Shown: positions 44,411 to 53,467, counted from the first letter of the stretch. The stretch: 64,000 nt of DNA from JBCDCY01 sp039180875 (GCA_039180875.1 JBCDCY010000007.1:62001-126000); one strand, 5' to 3'. The notes: a model not told the origin generated them from the sequence alone. Numbers and translations: made by a program.

Positions 44411-45657
44411 TCCTGCGCCTCTGCCTCGCCTCTCTCACGGCACGCGCCCTAACGGTCGGCATGACGGTCCTGGCCGTCGCGCTCTCGGTCGTGCTGTTCC
44501 TCGGGGTGGAGAAGGTGCGGACCGGCGCCAAGGCGAGCTTTGCCGACACCATATCGGGCACCGACCTGATCGTCGGCGCCCGGTCGGGGTCGGTGCAGCT
44601 CTTGCTTTACTCGGTCTTTCGCATCGGCAACGCGACCAACAACGTGACCTGGGCGAGCTATCAGGACATCGCCGCCCGGCCGGAGGTCGACTGGATCGTG
44701 CCGATCTCGCTCGGCGACAGCCACCGGCAGTTCCGCGTCATGGGCACCAGTGCGGCGTTCTTCGAGCACTACAAGTACCGCCAGGACCGGGGCCTAGAGG
44801 TCGCCGACGGGGCACTGATGGCCGATCTGTTCGACGCCGTGATCGGCGCGGATGTGGCGACGACGCTCGGCTACGCCGTCGGCGATCCGATCATCGTGGC
44901 GCACGGTGTCGCGTCCTTCACCGAACACGACGACCAGCCGTTCCGCATCTCCGGCATCCTGGAGAAAACCGGCACGCCGGTGGACCGCACCGTCATCGTG
45001 AGCATGGAAGCGATCGAGGCGATCCACGTCGACTGGCAGAGCGGCGCCCGGATCCCGGGCCAATCGACCCCCATCGAGACGATCCGCCAGATGGACCTGA
45101 CGCCTCAGGCGGTGACGGCCGCCCTGATCGGGGTCGAGAGCCCATTGCAGATCTTCGACCTGCAACGCGCGATCAACGACTATCCGGAGGAGCCGCTGCT
45201 GGCGATCCTGCCCGGCGTCGCCCTGCAGGAGCTTTGGGGCATCGTCGGCATCGCCGAGACTGCATTGCTCGGCGTCTCCGCCATGGTCGTGGTGACTGCG
45301 CTGATCGGCCTGATGGCGACGATTTTCTCCAGCCTGAACGAGCGCCGGCGAGAGATGGCGATCTTTCGCGCTGTGGGCGCGCGGCCCCTCACCATCCTCG
45401 TCATGTTGGTGCTGGAAGCGGCGCTGACGGCGGCGGCCGGGGCGATCGTCGGGCTCGGGCTGCTCTACCTCTGCCTCGTGGTGGCGCAGCCGCTGCTCGA
45501 CAGTGCTTTCGGCCTTTGGCTGCCGATTGAGCGGCCGTCCCTGCAGGAGCTCTGGGTCGTGCTCGGCGTCATCGCTGCTGGAGCGATTGTGAGCCTGCTG
45601 CCCGCCCTTCGCGCCTATCGCATGTCGGTCGCCGACGGTATGATGGTGCGGATATGA
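44407..45657 (+). CDS. FtsX/LolE-like ABC permease of the zinc locus
   Basis: A 416-residue permease with one N-terminal span (LTVGMTVLAVALSVVLFLGV), a periplasmic MacB-like domain of about 240 residues, and three C-terminal spans (VSAMVVVTALIGLMATIFSS, AALTAAAGAIVGLGLLYLCL, VVLGVIAAGAIVSLLPAL). This is the FtsX/MacB layout. The segment NERRREMAIFRAVGARPLTI is the typical coupling region. It overlaps the ATPase upstream and the DUF3299 gene downstream by four bases each, so stoichiometric expression is likely. Confidence 0.88.
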   Translation: MILRLCLASLTARALTVGMTVLAVALSVVLFLGVEKVRTGAKASFADTISGTDLIVGARSGSVQLLLYSVFRIGNATNNVTWASYQDIAARPEVDWIVPISLGDSHRQFRVMGTSAAFFEHYKYRQDRGLEVADGALMADLFDAVIGADVATTLGYAVGDPIIVAHGVASFTEHDDQPFRISGILEKTGTPVDRTVIVSMEAIEAIHVDWQSGARIPGQSTPIETIRQMDLTPQAVTAALIGVESPLQIFDLQRAINDYPEEPLLAILPGVALQELWGIVGIAETALLGVSAMVVVTALIGLMATIFSSLNERRREMAIFRAVGARPLTILVMLVLEAALTAAAGAIVGLGLLYLCLVVAQPLLDSAFGLWLPIERPSLQELWVVLGVIAAGAIVSLLPALRAYRMSVADGMMVRI

Positions 45658-46196
45658 GACGAAGCGACGGAACTCTGCAAATGGCGATCCAGCGCCTGCC
45701 GCGCCGGTCCCTGCTCGGCGGTCTGGCCGCGCTGGCCGCGATGCCGAGCATGGCATCGGCCCGGGAGGTCATCGAGCTCACCTGGAACGATCTGCTGCCC
45801 GAGGATCCCTCATCAGTCCCCCCGCTCCCCCAGAGGCTGCTCAGCCTGCTGAGTCACGACGAGGCCTCCCTCGCCAGCCAGCAGCCGAGGTCGACCGGCG
45901 TGCGCAGCGACTGGAACGGCAAGACCGTGCGGATCCCGGGCTTCGTTGTGCCGCTGGCGTTTGCCGGGGCCGGCGTCACCTCGTTCATCCTGGTGCCCTA
46001 TGTCGGGGCCTGTATCCACGTGCCGCCGCCCCCAGCCAACCAGCTGGTGCTCGTCACCGCGGAGCGTCCCTACGAGGTCGAGGGCTTGTTCGCGGCCGTC
46101 TCCGTGACCGGCACGTTCGCCACGGCCGCGACATCGACCGAGCTCGCCCAGATCGGCTACGCCCTTTCCGCTGACCGGATCGAGCCCTACGGCTGA
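45654..46196 (+). CDS. DUF3299 exported protein of the zinc locus
   Basis: A 180-residue protein with a twin-arginine-like signal (PRRSLLGGLAALAAMPSMASA). The mature part has ELTWNDLLPED, VRIPGFVVPLAF, FILVPYVGACIHVPPPPANQ and VTGTFATAAT, the DUF3299 blocks. The GACIH-VPPPPxNQ motif is the family hallmark. DUF3299 proteins accompany ZrgA-like zinc systems. The ATG overlapping the permease stop was used; MAIQRLPRRS, nine codons later, is an alternative start closer to the signal. Confidence 0.85.
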   Translation: MRRSDGTLQMAIQRLPRRSLLGGLAALAAMPSMASAREVIELTWNDLLPEDPSSVPPLPQRLLSLLSHDEASLASQQPRSTGVRSDWNGKTVRIPGFVVPLAFAGAGVTSFILVPYVGACIHVPPPPANQLVLVTAERPYEVEGLFAAVSVTGTFATAATSTELAQIGYALSADRIEPYG

Positions 46197-46357
46197 GGGG
46201 TAAGCCGGGCGGCAGATGGCCGGATCGCCCAGGATCTTTGGCTGGACCATTCCATCAGCGTGTCTTTTCCCCGGTCGCGGATCGGCAGCCAAGGTGTTCG
46301 TGGCATCGTGGGCCGTCGGTCGGGCTGCACCGATTGCTTCACTGACGCGACCCCGGC

Positions 46358-47542
46358 TCACCCCTTCGTCCGCATCGCCCAGACCGCCGCGGCGAGCGCG
46401 AGGATGGACGCGGCCAACATCAGGGCGAGGAGCATCGGCGCTGCATTCGCCTCCGTGAGTGTCGCGCCGGCCAGGGTCGTGAGTGCGGCGCCCACGAGCA
46501 CGGTCGCCGCGCCGCTGGTGCCGGCCGCGGTTGCCGCAAGCTCCGGCCGCACCGCCATGGCTCCCGCATTCGCAGACGGCATCGTCAGCCCGTTGCCGAT
46601 CCCGACGCAGATCGTGGCGCCAAAGTAGGTGACGGGGTGGGTCACGCCGCCCGCCCACGCCAGCAGGCCGAGGGCGAGCCCTACGACCGCGATCACCCTG
46701 CCGGCGAGCATCACCCCGCCCGACGCAACGCGGCCCGACAGGCGCGCGGCCACCGTGCTGCCGGCCAGAAAGCCCACAGTGATCGAGCCGATCACCACGC
46801 CCAGCAGTGCCTCGGAAAGGCTGAACGCGGTCGTCGCGACAAGCGCTGCACCCGCCAGGAAGACGTAGAATGCCCCGACGGAGAAGGCCGCGCAGCTGAC
46901 ATGCGAGACGAACGACGGGCTTTGCAACAGCGCGCGCCTGCCGCCCACCGCGCCCGCCTTGGATCGGCGGCGCCCGGTCTCGCCGACGTCAACGAAGCAG
47001 ACGGCCCACAGCACCATCCCCGCGCCAGCATAGGTCCAGAACACCGCCCGCCACCCCAACGCCGCCGCAAGCGCTCCGCCGAGCAAAGGGCCGAGAAGCG
47101 GCGCGAGCGCCATGGCGGAGGCGATGGTGGCGAGGCGCCCCGCAACCGCGTGCGCCTCGGTGGTATCGCGCACGATGGCGAGCGACAGGACGGAGCCGCC
47201 CACCACAGCCGCCTGCAGCGCGCGGGCGGCCAGAAACGTCGCCGCATCCGGCGCCAGGGCACAGCCGGCCGAAGCGAGCACGAAGACGGCGAGTGCCCCG
47301 AGCAGCACGGGCCGCCGCCCGAGACGATCGGCCAGCGATCCCACGCCAAGCTGCACGACGGCCGTGAGCGCAAGGTAGCCCCCGACCGCGAGCGTCATCG
47401 TGCCGTAATCGCTGCCCAGATCGTCGGCGATCTGCGCCAGGGCGGGCAGGAACATGTTCAGCGACAGCGTCGAGAGGCCGGTCAGCAGGATCAGCGTGAC
47501 CAGGCGCGGGGGTGTGGTCGGATGGCGAGGGATGGGGGGCAT
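46358..47542 (-). CDS. MFS drug-efflux transporter (Bcr/CflA type)
   Basis: A 394-residue transporter with 12 hydrophobic spans. The MFS loop motif GSLADRLGRRPVLLGALAVF follows span 2. The N-terminus LVTLILLTGLSTLSLNMFLPAL, with MTLAVGGYLALTAVVQLGVG, is Bcr/CflA-like, a group that exports bicyclomycin, chloramphenicol and others. It is convergent with the DUF3299 gene. A structured leader with a 14-residue peptide and a terminator lies just upstream, so expression may be attenuated. The ribosome site before the ATG is poor. Confidence 0.85.
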   Translation of the reverse strand: MPPIPRHPTTPPRLVTLILLTGLSTLSLNMFLPALAQIADDLGSDYGTMTLAVGGYLALTAVVQLGVGSLADRLGRRPVLLGALAVFVLASAGCALAPDAATFLAARALQAAVVGGSVLSLAIVRDTTEAHAVAGRLATIASAMALAPLLGPLLGGALAAALGWRAVFWTYAGAGMVLWAVCFVDVGETGRRRSKAGAVGGRRALLQSPSFVSHVSCAAFSVGAFYVFLAGAALVATTAFSLSEALLGVVIGSITVGFLAGSTVAARLSGRVASGGVMLAGRVIAVVGLALGLLAWAGGVTHPVTYFGATICVGIGNGLTMPSANAGAMAVRPELAATAAGTSGAATVLVGAALTTLAGATLTEANAAPMLLALMLAASILALAAAVWAMRTKG

Positions 47543-47565
47543 CGGAAAGCTCGGCGGGAGAGACG

Positions 47566-47681
47566 AAAAAGCCCCCGGGCGGGGGCTCGGGGGCGCATGG
47601 GCTCAACCGCAGACGGATGGCCGTCAGCGGTCCATGCACCCTCTTACGCCTACGATCCGGCGCGCCATCGCTCGCCTCTCT
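47566..47681 (-). promoter_or_regulatory. Attenuator-like leader of the MFS gene, part of a 308-bp gene-free stretch
   Basis: On the minus strand, a ribosome site AGAGAGG leads into a 15-codon reading frame whose stop sits in the 5' arm of a long hairpin (47595-47637: GCATGG/CCATGC, ACCGC/GCGGT and GACGG/CCGTC around CCAT). An intrinsic terminator follows (AGCCCCC/GGGGGCT around a 4-nt loop, then TTTTT at 47566-47570), 24 bp before the MFS start. It could also end the aminotransferase transcript, whose stop is about 260 bp upstream. The rest of 47543-47850 shows nothing else. Confidence 0.55.
47624..47668 (-). CDS. Putative 14-residue leader peptide
   Basis: ATG with a strong AGAGAGG site six bases upstream encodes MARRIVGVRGCMDR, then TGA. 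The stop lies inside the hairpin that precedes the terminator, so ribosome position would affect folding. It has four Arg among 14 residues. It may be chance; no second example is available here. Confidence 0.4.
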   Translation of the reverse strand: MARRIVGVRGCMDR

Positions 47682-47850
47682 ATCCCCGGCGCACGCTACG
47701 CTCTCGCCCGCTACCAGGCAACCGCGAACCGCGTCGACTGCCGACACGCTCGGCGCTGTCGCGGCCCGAGATCGAGATCCGGGGCAGCTCGCGCGCGCCG
47801 ATGTCCGCTCTCATGCGCGCCATCGCCCAGGACGCGATCCTCCGTGCGTC

Positions 47851-49239
47851 CTATCCCGCAAAGGTCGCGCAGGCGCTGGCGACAGCCTCGACGATACTGT
47901 CGGCCTCCTCCCGGGTGAGGCAGAGCGGCGGGGCCAGTCCGATGATGTCCGCCTCGGGCATGGCGCGGGCGATGACGCCGTGTTTCAGCATCTCGGCCAC
48001 GACGGCGGTCGCGACCTTGCGGGCGGGATCGAACGGCGTCCGCGCGACCGGATCCTCCATCAATTCGACCGCGGCAAGAAGGCCCTCGCCCCGGATCTCG
48101 GCCACGTACGCATGACCGCCGAGTGCGGCGGAAAGCCCCTCCCGCAGATAGGCCCCGACAGTCCGCGCGTTGTCCGGAAGCCCCAGCTCGTCGATCAGCT
48201 TAAGGTTCGCCACCCCCGCCGCCGCGCAGATCGGATGCGCAGAGTAGGTCCAGCCATGGCCGAGCGGCCCCAGACGATCGGCCCCCTGGGACAAGACGTC
48301 GAACACCTTGTCGGAGACGATGGAGCCCGACAGCGGCGCATAGGCCGACGTCAGGCCCTTCGCGATGGTGATCAGGTCCGGCTTCATGGCGTAGTGATCG
48401 GAGCCGAACATCGAGCCAAGCCGGCCGAACCCGGTGACGACCTCGTCGGCGATCAACAGAACGTCGTGGGCCTGCAGGACCGGCGTGATGGCCTCCCAAT
48501 AGCCCTCGGGCGGTGGAACGATCCCGCCGGTACCGAGGACCGGTTCGGCCACGAAGGCAGCGACGCTCTCCGCCCCTTCGCGCCGGATCAGGGCGTCGAG
48601 CTCCACCGCCAGCCAGGCGGAAAACCCCGCCGGGTCCAGCTCCGCGCAGGCGGCCGGGCGGTGCAGGTAGTAGGGCGCATGGGTGTGCAGCACCCCGTCC
48701 ATGGGCAAACCGAAGGTGTCGTGAAAGGTCTTCAGGCCAGTCAACGAACCGGTCATCAGGCCTGAGCCGTGATAACCCCGCCAGCGCGAGATGATCTTGC
48801 GCTTCTCCGGCCGGCCAAGGATCGCGTTGTAGTGCCGGACGAGCTTGAGGTTGGTCTCGTTGGCGTCCGATCCCGACAGGCCGAAATAGACATGGCTGAA
48901 CCCGTCCGGCGCACGCTCGGCAATCATCTTCGCCAGGGTGATCGAGGCTTCCGAGCCGTGCCCGACATAGGCGTGATAGTAGGCGAGCTCATGCGCTTGG
49001 CGGGCGATCGCATCGGCGATCTCACTCCGCCCATAGCCGACATTGACGCAGTAGAGACCCGCGAAGGCATCGAGGAAGCGGTTGCCGTCGCGGTCGACGA
49101 TGTGCGCGCCCTCCCCGCCGGTGACGATCCGCGTCGGGCTCTCGCCACGTGCATGGGCCGCGACATGGGTCGATGGATGCAGGAAATGATCCCGGTCCCA
49201 ACGATCGAGGAGGTCGTTCGGCGTCGCATCAAGGGTCAT
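47851..49239 (-). CDS. Class III aminotransferase (DoeD-like)
   Basis: A 462-residue PLP enzyme that moves an omega-amino group to an oxo acid. Hallmarks: DAFAGLYCVNVGYGRSEIADA, GLSGSDANETNLKLVRHYNA, LLIADEVVTGFGRLGSMFG and the PLP Lys in ITIAKGLTSAYAPLSG. Sequence style recalls diaminobutyrate transaminase DoeD of ectoine breakdown and putrescine or beta-alanine transaminases; which is correct cannot be settled. It is the last gene of the eut-like operon. The start has an AGGAGG site; the upstream open frame overlaps the aldehyde dehydrogenase gene and was not used. Confidence 0.86.
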   Translation of the reverse strand: MTLDATPNDLLDRWDRDHFLHPSTHVAAHARGESPTRIVTGGEGAHIVDRDGNRFLDAFAGLYCVNVGYGRSEIADAIARQAHELAYYHAYVGHGSEASITLAKMIAERAPDGFSHVYFGLSGSDANETNLKLVRHYNAILGRPEKRKIISRWRGYHGSGLMTGSLTGLKTFHDTFGLPMDGVLHTHAPYYLHRPAACAELDPAGFSAWLAVELDALIRREGAESVAAFVAEPVLGTGGIVPPPEGYWEAITPVLQAHDVLLIADEVVTGFGRLGSMFGSDHYAMKPDLITIAKGLTSAYAPLSGSIVSDKVFDVLSQGADRLGPLGHGWTYSAHPICAAAGVANLKLIDELGLPDNARTVGAYLREGLSAALGGHAYVAEIRGEGLLAAVELMEDPVARTPFDPARKVATAVVAEMLKHGVIARAMPEADIIGLAPPLCLTREEADSIVEAVASACATFAG

Positions 49240-49268
49240 CGGGTCCTCCTGAGGGGTGTGGCGCGGCG

Positions 49269-50648
49269 TCACCAGCGAAAGCAGGCGACTTTCGGCTCCG
49301 ACATCTCGGCAACCGCGCTGGCGATGCCTTCGCGACCGAGGCCGGACTGCCCGGTGCCTCCGAACGGCATGGCGTCGAGACGATAGTCGGTGCTGTCGTT
49401 GACCATGACGGCCCCGACATCGAGCCCTTCGATGGCCTGACGGGCCTGGGTGAGATCGTTGGTGAAGATAGCGGCCTGCAAGCCGAACGGAGAGGCGTTG
49501 GCGCGCGCGATGGCGGAGGGCAGGTCGTCGGCAGCAACGAGGATGGTGACCGGGCCAAAAACCTCGTCCCAGTGCAAGGGGTCCTCGTCGGACACGTTCT
49601 CGATCAGCGTCGGTATGACGTGCACGCCGTCCGTCGTCCCGCCGGCGAGGATGCGCGCACCACGGGCCCTGGCCCCGTCGGTGAAGCCCTGCACGCGGTC
49701 GGCCGCCGCCCTGTCGATCATGCAGCCCATCTGGCTCTGCCCGTCCAGTTTCGGGCCGACGCGCACGGCGGCAAATCCCGCAACCAGCCGATCTCGCACC
49801 TCCGTGTAAATCGCTCGATGCGCGATGATCCGCTGCACGTGCAGGCAATTCTGACCGGCCGCCGCGACCGCGCCGGACACGCACGCCGCCGCCGCGCGGT
49901 CGAGGTCGGCATCCTCCATCACCAGCGTCGCGCAGTTCGAGCCGAGCTCCATGATCAGCCTTGTCAGCCCCGCCGCCCGCGCGATCTTTCGCCCCGTGGC
50001 CAGGCCGCCAGTGAAGGAGACCAGGCGGATACGCTCGTCGGCCAGCAGCGGCGGGATCAGATCGCTACCGTGGCCGGTCAGCACTTCGATGGCGCCCGGC
50101 GGCAGGCCGTCGCGGAGGAGATCCACCAGCATGAGCGCACTGAGAGGCGTCGCCTCATGGGGCTTCAGAACCACCGGACTGCCCGCCGCGATGGCCGGGC
50201 CGAGCTTGTGGGCGACCAGGTTCAGCGGATCGTTGAAGGGCGTGATGGCCAGCACGACGCCGATCGGCATGGGCGCGGCCCAACCGGTCCGGCCGGCACC
50301 GCCCGGATGCTGATCGAAGGGGATCAGCGCGCCGGCATGACTGTGGGCCGCCTCGGCCGACAGACGCAGAACACCCACGGCCCGCTGCACCTCGCCCCGG
50401 GCCTCGGTGATGGTCTTAATCCCCTCACGCGCGATCAGATCGGCCGCCGTTTCGGCCTTGGCCGCCAGCCTTTCGGCGGCGGCGTATAGCGCGTCGGCAC
50501 GGGCATAGGCCGGCAGCGCCGCCATGGCACCACGGGCCCCCGACGCGCGGTCGAGCGCGGCGATCGCGTCACTGCCGTCCTGACGCGGAACCTGTCCGAC
50601 GATCGCCCCGGTCTCGGGATCGGTGACCTGCATCTCGCGCCGTGTCAT
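49269..50648 (-). CDS. NAD(P)-dependent aldehyde dehydrogenase
   Basis: A 459-residue aldehyde dehydrogenase. Motifs: AITPFNDPLNLVAHKLGPAI, the catalytic Glu in LIMELGSNCATLV, and the nucleophile Cys in AAGQNCLHVQRI; DAMPFGGTGQSGLGREG near the C-terminus. The sequence looks like the lactaldehyde/phosphonoacetaldehyde dehydrogenase branch. In this operon it would oxidise the semialdehyde produced by the neighbouring aminotransferase. It follows the EutC-like gene by 20 bp with an AAAGGT ribosome site. Substrate inferred only from context. Confidence 0.87.
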   Translation of the reverse strand: MTRREMQVTDPETGAIVGQVPRQDGSDAIAALDRASGARGAMAALPAYARADALYAAAERLAAKAETAADLIAREGIKTITEARGEVQRAVGVLRLSAEAAHSHAGALIPFDQHPGGAGRTGWAAPMPIGVVLAITPFNDPLNLVAHKLGPAIAAGSPVVLKPHEATPLSALMLVDLLRDGLPPGAIEVLTGHGSDLIPPLLADERIRLVSFTGGLATGRKIARAAGLTRLIMELGSNCATLVMEDADLDRAAAACVSGAVAAAGQNCLHVQRIIAHRAIYTEVRDRLVAGFAAVRVGPKLDGQSQMGCMIDRAAADRVQGFTDGARARGARILAGGTTDGVHVIPTLIENVSDEDPLHWDEVFGPVTILVAADDLPSAIARANASPFGLQAAIFTNDLTQARQAIEGLDVGAVMVNDSTDYRLDAMPFGGTGQSGLGREGIASAVAEMSEPKVACFRW

Positions 50649-50668
50649 CGCTGACCTTTCATGCGCAT

Positions 50669-51655
50669 TCAGACCGCGAGGATGTGGCCGAGATCGGGAT
50701 GGCGCTCGCGGACATGGCAGGCGATGGCGGTGTCCTGCACGCCGGTCCCGGTCAGATCGCAGATCGTGACCGCGCTGTCGCGCGTCCGCCCGGGCGCCAG
50801 CCCTGCGGCGATCGCGCCAAGCTCGGGCGGCGCGGCGCCGGACCACAGACCCTCGGCCATCGCCGCACGCAGCTCGCCCGCACTCTCGCACTGCGAAACC
50901 CGGTCGCAGACGTAAAGATCGGCGGCGGCGAGGGCCGAGGGCGCGATCTCGCATTTGCCGGCCTGGTCCGAGCCCATGGCGGTGATGTGCAGCCCCGGGT
51001 GCAGCATGTCGGCGCTGATCAGGGGCGCGCGGGCCGGCGTTGCGGTGACGACCATCTGGCACGCAGCGACCAGCGCGTCCGGCGTCGCCGCCACACCGAC
51101 GGGGACGCCGAGGGCGCTTTCGATGTCGCTGGCGCAGCGCCGCGCCTTCTCCGGATCGCGGCCCCAGACCAGAGCGCTCTCAAATGGCCGGACCAGATGG
51201 GCGGCCTGCATCTGTAGCCGGGCCTGAACACCGGTGCCGATCACGCCGGCCTTCCGCACCTCGGACCGCGCCAGATGCCGGGCCGCCACGGCCCCGGCGG
51301 CGGCCGTCCTGAGATCGGTCAGATAGCCGTTGTCCAGGAACACCGCATCGACCCGCCCCGTGCGCGCCGACAGCAGGACCATGAGCCCGCTCAGACTGGG
51401 CAGGCCAAGCGACGGGTTGTCGAAAAACCCCGGACTGATCTTGACCGCGAAACCCTCCGCACCCGGCAGGTAGGCTGTCTTCACGTCGACCTCGCCGTTC
51501 ACCGCCGGCATCTCCATCGAGAGGATCGGCGGCAGCTCGACGCCGCCTTTGGCGAGCGCCGTGAAAGCCCCCTCGATGACGTCGACCAGCCCCAGATCGA
51601 GGGCGACGGCCCCGCGCAACTCCGCCTCGGTAACGATGCGGACGTCATGCGGCAT
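50669..51655 (-). CDS. eutC: EutC-like ornithine cyclodeaminase-family reductase
   Basis: A 328-residue NAD(P)-binding protein of the ornithine cyclodeaminase/mu-crystallin family. EVDVKTAYLPGAEGFAVKIS, LMVLLSARTGRVDAVFLDNG, YLTDLRTAAAGAVAARHLA and GVIGTGVQARLQMQAAHLV match EutC of hydroxyectoine use, where it acts with EutB. BhcD iminosuccinate reductase is a close relative and the main alternative. It overlaps the EutB-like gene by 11 bases, so the pair works together. No bhcC-type aldolase is adjacent, which favours the Eut reading. Confidence 0.78.
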   Translation of the reverse strand: MPHDVRIVTEAELRGAVALDLGLVDVIEGAFTALAKGGVELPPILSMEMPAVNGEVDVKTAYLPGAEGFAVKISPGFFDNPSLGLPSLSGLMVLLSARTGRVDAVFLDNGYLTDLRTAAAGAVAARHLARSEVRKAGVIGTGVQARLQMQAAHLVRPFESALVWGRDPEKARRCASDIESALGVPVGVAATPDALVAACQMVVTATPARAPLISADMLHPGLHITAMGSDQAGKCEIAPSALAAADLYVCDRVSQCESAGELRAAMAEGLWSGAAPPELGAIAAGLAPGRTRDSAVTICDLTGTGVQDTAIACHVRERHPDLGHILAV

Positions 51656-52655
51656 AGCGGCGACCCTCCAGCGTCAGGTCGCCGATCGTCACGTCCAGGC
51701 CCGCCATGATGCGGGCGTGGATCGCCATATCGACATTGCGCCCAGTGATGATCGTGGCGATCGGGGCGGGCGACGGCGAGATCCGGCCTGCCATCAGCGC
51801 CGCGATGCCGACTACACAGGCGCCTTCGGCCACCAGCTGGTCCTCGAAATAGAGAAGCTGCAGGGCGTCCCGGATCTCGGTCTCTGAGACGAGGACGATG
51901 TCGTCCAGCAGATCGCGGCAGATGGGGAATGTCAGCTTGTTCTCGAGGCCGATGCCGCCGCCCAGACTGTCGGCCAGCGACGACACCTCCTCGACCTCCA
52001 CCGGTCGGCCCGCCGCGATGGAGGCGGCCATGGCCGCGCCGCGATCCATCGACACCCCGATCAGCCGGATGCCCGGCGAGATGGCCCGCGCCGCCAGGGC
52101 GACGCCCGCCGCCAATCCGCCGCCCGAGAGCGGGATGAGGATCGTGCCGATATCCGGCCGCATCTCCAGCATCTCGAGGCCGATCGTGCCCTGTCCGGCG
52201 ACCACGTGCGGATTGTCGAAGGGAGAGATGTCGGCAAATCCCTCCTCCCGCGACAGCCGCGCCGCTTCGTGCATCGCGTCGTCCTGGCTCGTCCCGACGA
52301 TGCGGAGCTCGGCGCCGAGCCGCCGGATGCCGGTGCGCTTGGTCTCGGGCACCATGTCCGACATGCAGATCAGCGCGGGGATCCCGGCCCGACGCGCGGC
52401 ATAAGCCACCGCGCGGCCGTGGTTGCCGGTCGAACAGCAGGTCACGCCCTGGGTGCCGGCTGGCAGATGGGCGACGGCATTGATGGCGCCGCGCAGCTTG
52501 AACGCGCCGATCGGCTGAAGCGCCTCCATCTTCAGCAGAAAGTCCTGCCCGAACCGCTCCGACAGATGGGGCGAGGGCACCATCGGCGTCCCATCCGCGA
52601 TGCCGGCGACGGTGCGGCGGGCAGAGAGGATATCGGCCAGCGACAGGTCGGCCAT
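51645..52655 (-). CDS. eutB: EutB-like PLP dehydratase
   Basis: A 336-residue fold-type II PLP enzyme like threonine dehydratase. The PLP Lys is in QPIGAFKLRGAINA (Lys53), the phosphate loop is PLSGGGLAAGVALAA, and GVTCCSTGNHGRAVAYAARR and SSLADSLGGGIGLENKLTFP are close to EutB of hydroxyectoine breakdown. It would remove water from a 3-hydroxy amino acid. BhcB (beta-hydroxyaspartate dehydratase) is the alternative. It starts 6 bp after the isochorismatase gene and overlaps eutC. Confidence 0.8.
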   Translation of the reverse strand: MADLSLADILSARRTVAGIADGTPMVPSPHLSERFGQDFLLKMEALQPIGAFKLRGAINAVAHLPAGTQGVTCCSTGNHGRAVAYAARRAGIPALICMSDMVPETKRTGIRRLGAELRIVGTSQDDAMHEAARLSREEGFADISPFDNPHVVAGQGTIGLEMLEMRPDIGTILIPLSGGGLAAGVALAARAISPGIRLIGVSMDRGAAMAASIAAGRPVEVEEVSSLADSLGGGIGLENKLTFPICRDLLDDIVLVSETEIRDALQLLYFEDQLVAEGACVVGIAALMAGRISPSPAPIATIITGRNVDMAIHARIMAGLDVTIGDLTLEGRRYAA

Positions 52656-52661
52656 GGCATG

Positions 52662-53357
52662 TCAGGCCGGCTTGGCCAGAGCGCTCAGCCCGGCGATCTC
52701 TTGCAGCATCTCGTCGGTGCTTCGGGTCCGGCAGTAATGCCCGCGCATCTGCTCGATCGACACGTCATGGCGGTGTTGATTGTCGGCCGCGCAGCAATCC
52801 TCGACCTGGGTGACGAGAAAGCCGCGGTCCGCCGCATCCCGGATCGCGCCCTCGACGCACTGGTCGGTGCAGACCCCGTAGATGATGAGATACTCGATGC
52901 CGAGATTGCGCAGCACGTATTCGATGTTGGTCGCATTGAAGATGCCGCTCGCGGTCTTCGGGATCACGATGTCGTTCGGATCGGGACCGACGGCGTCGAT
53001 GACCTTGGCCTCCCACGAACCCTTTGGGAAAAACAGGTTCGAGATCTTGTGGTCGAGGCTGCGGTCGCGCCCGTCGAGGGTGTAGGCCTCGATCGTGGTG
53101 TAGATCACCTCGATGCCGGCGGCGCGGGCGGCCGCCTGCAAGCGCACCTGGTTGGGGATAAGCACCTCCCCGATGCGGTTCAGGAAGTAGGCGTGCGCAT
53201 GATCGGGAGATCCCGGGTTGGCAGACGCCCGTTGGCGCTCCGCGCTCCATTCCGCGTTCTGCATGTCGACCGACAGGATTGCGCTCTTCGCCGGCTCGAT
53301 GGCGCGCTCGCGATAGGCACCACCAGGCGCGTCGATTGCGGGGAGCTTTTTGGTCAT
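52662..53357 (-). CDS. Isochorismatase-family cysteine hydrolase
   Basis: A 231-residue hydrolase. The catalytic set is visible: Asp in AILSVDMQNAEW, Lys in IVIPKTASGIFNATNIEY and Cys in YGVCTDQCVEGAIRDAADRG. These cleave N-carbamoyl, ureido or imide bonds (as in RutB and biuret hydrolase) or related amides. It is the first gene of the five-gene minus-strand operon, with a GAGGTGA ribosome site. Its presence suggests that the substrate of the operon enters as an amide or carbamoyl compound, or that an amide intermediate arises. Confidence 0.85.
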   Translation of the reverse strand: MTKKLPAIDAPGGAYRERAIEPAKSAILSVDMQNAEWSAERQRASANPGSPDHAHAYFLNRIGEVLIPNQVRLQAAARAAGIEVIYTTIEAYTLDGRDRSLDHKISNLFFPKGSWEAKVIDAVGPDPNDIVIPKTASGIFNATNIEYVLRNLGIEYLIIYGVCTDQCVEGAIRDAADRGFLVTQVEDCCAADNQHRHDVSIEQMRGHYCRTRSTDEMLQEIAGLSALAKPA

Positions 53358-53410
53358 CGTTTCACCTCGCAGCCGGAGCGGACGCCGGCATGTCCTGGTC
53401 TGACGTCTAT

Positions 53411-53463
53411 GAAATTTTCTTTCCGAAATCGAGACAAATTTTCAATCCTAAAAGTTTTCTTTC
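53411..53463. promoter_or_regulatory. AT-rich promoter stretch with TTTTCTTTC repeats, possible RpiR site
   Basis: GAAATTTTC, ATTTTCTTTCC (53414-53424) and GTTTTCTTTC (about 53454) lie between rpiR and the isochorismatase operon. ATTTTCTTTCC recurs exactly at 58986-58996, ahead of the transporter operon. RpiR sites commonly contain GAAA-n-TTTC. Confidence 0.45.
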
Positions 53464-53467
53464 TCTC

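Noticed and set aside
50669..52655. The dehydratase/reductase pair as a complete beta-hydroxyaspartate cycle
   Set aside because: No aldolase (bhcC) or aspartate-glyoxylate aminotransferase (bhcA) of the expected types is adjacent; kept only as an alternative.
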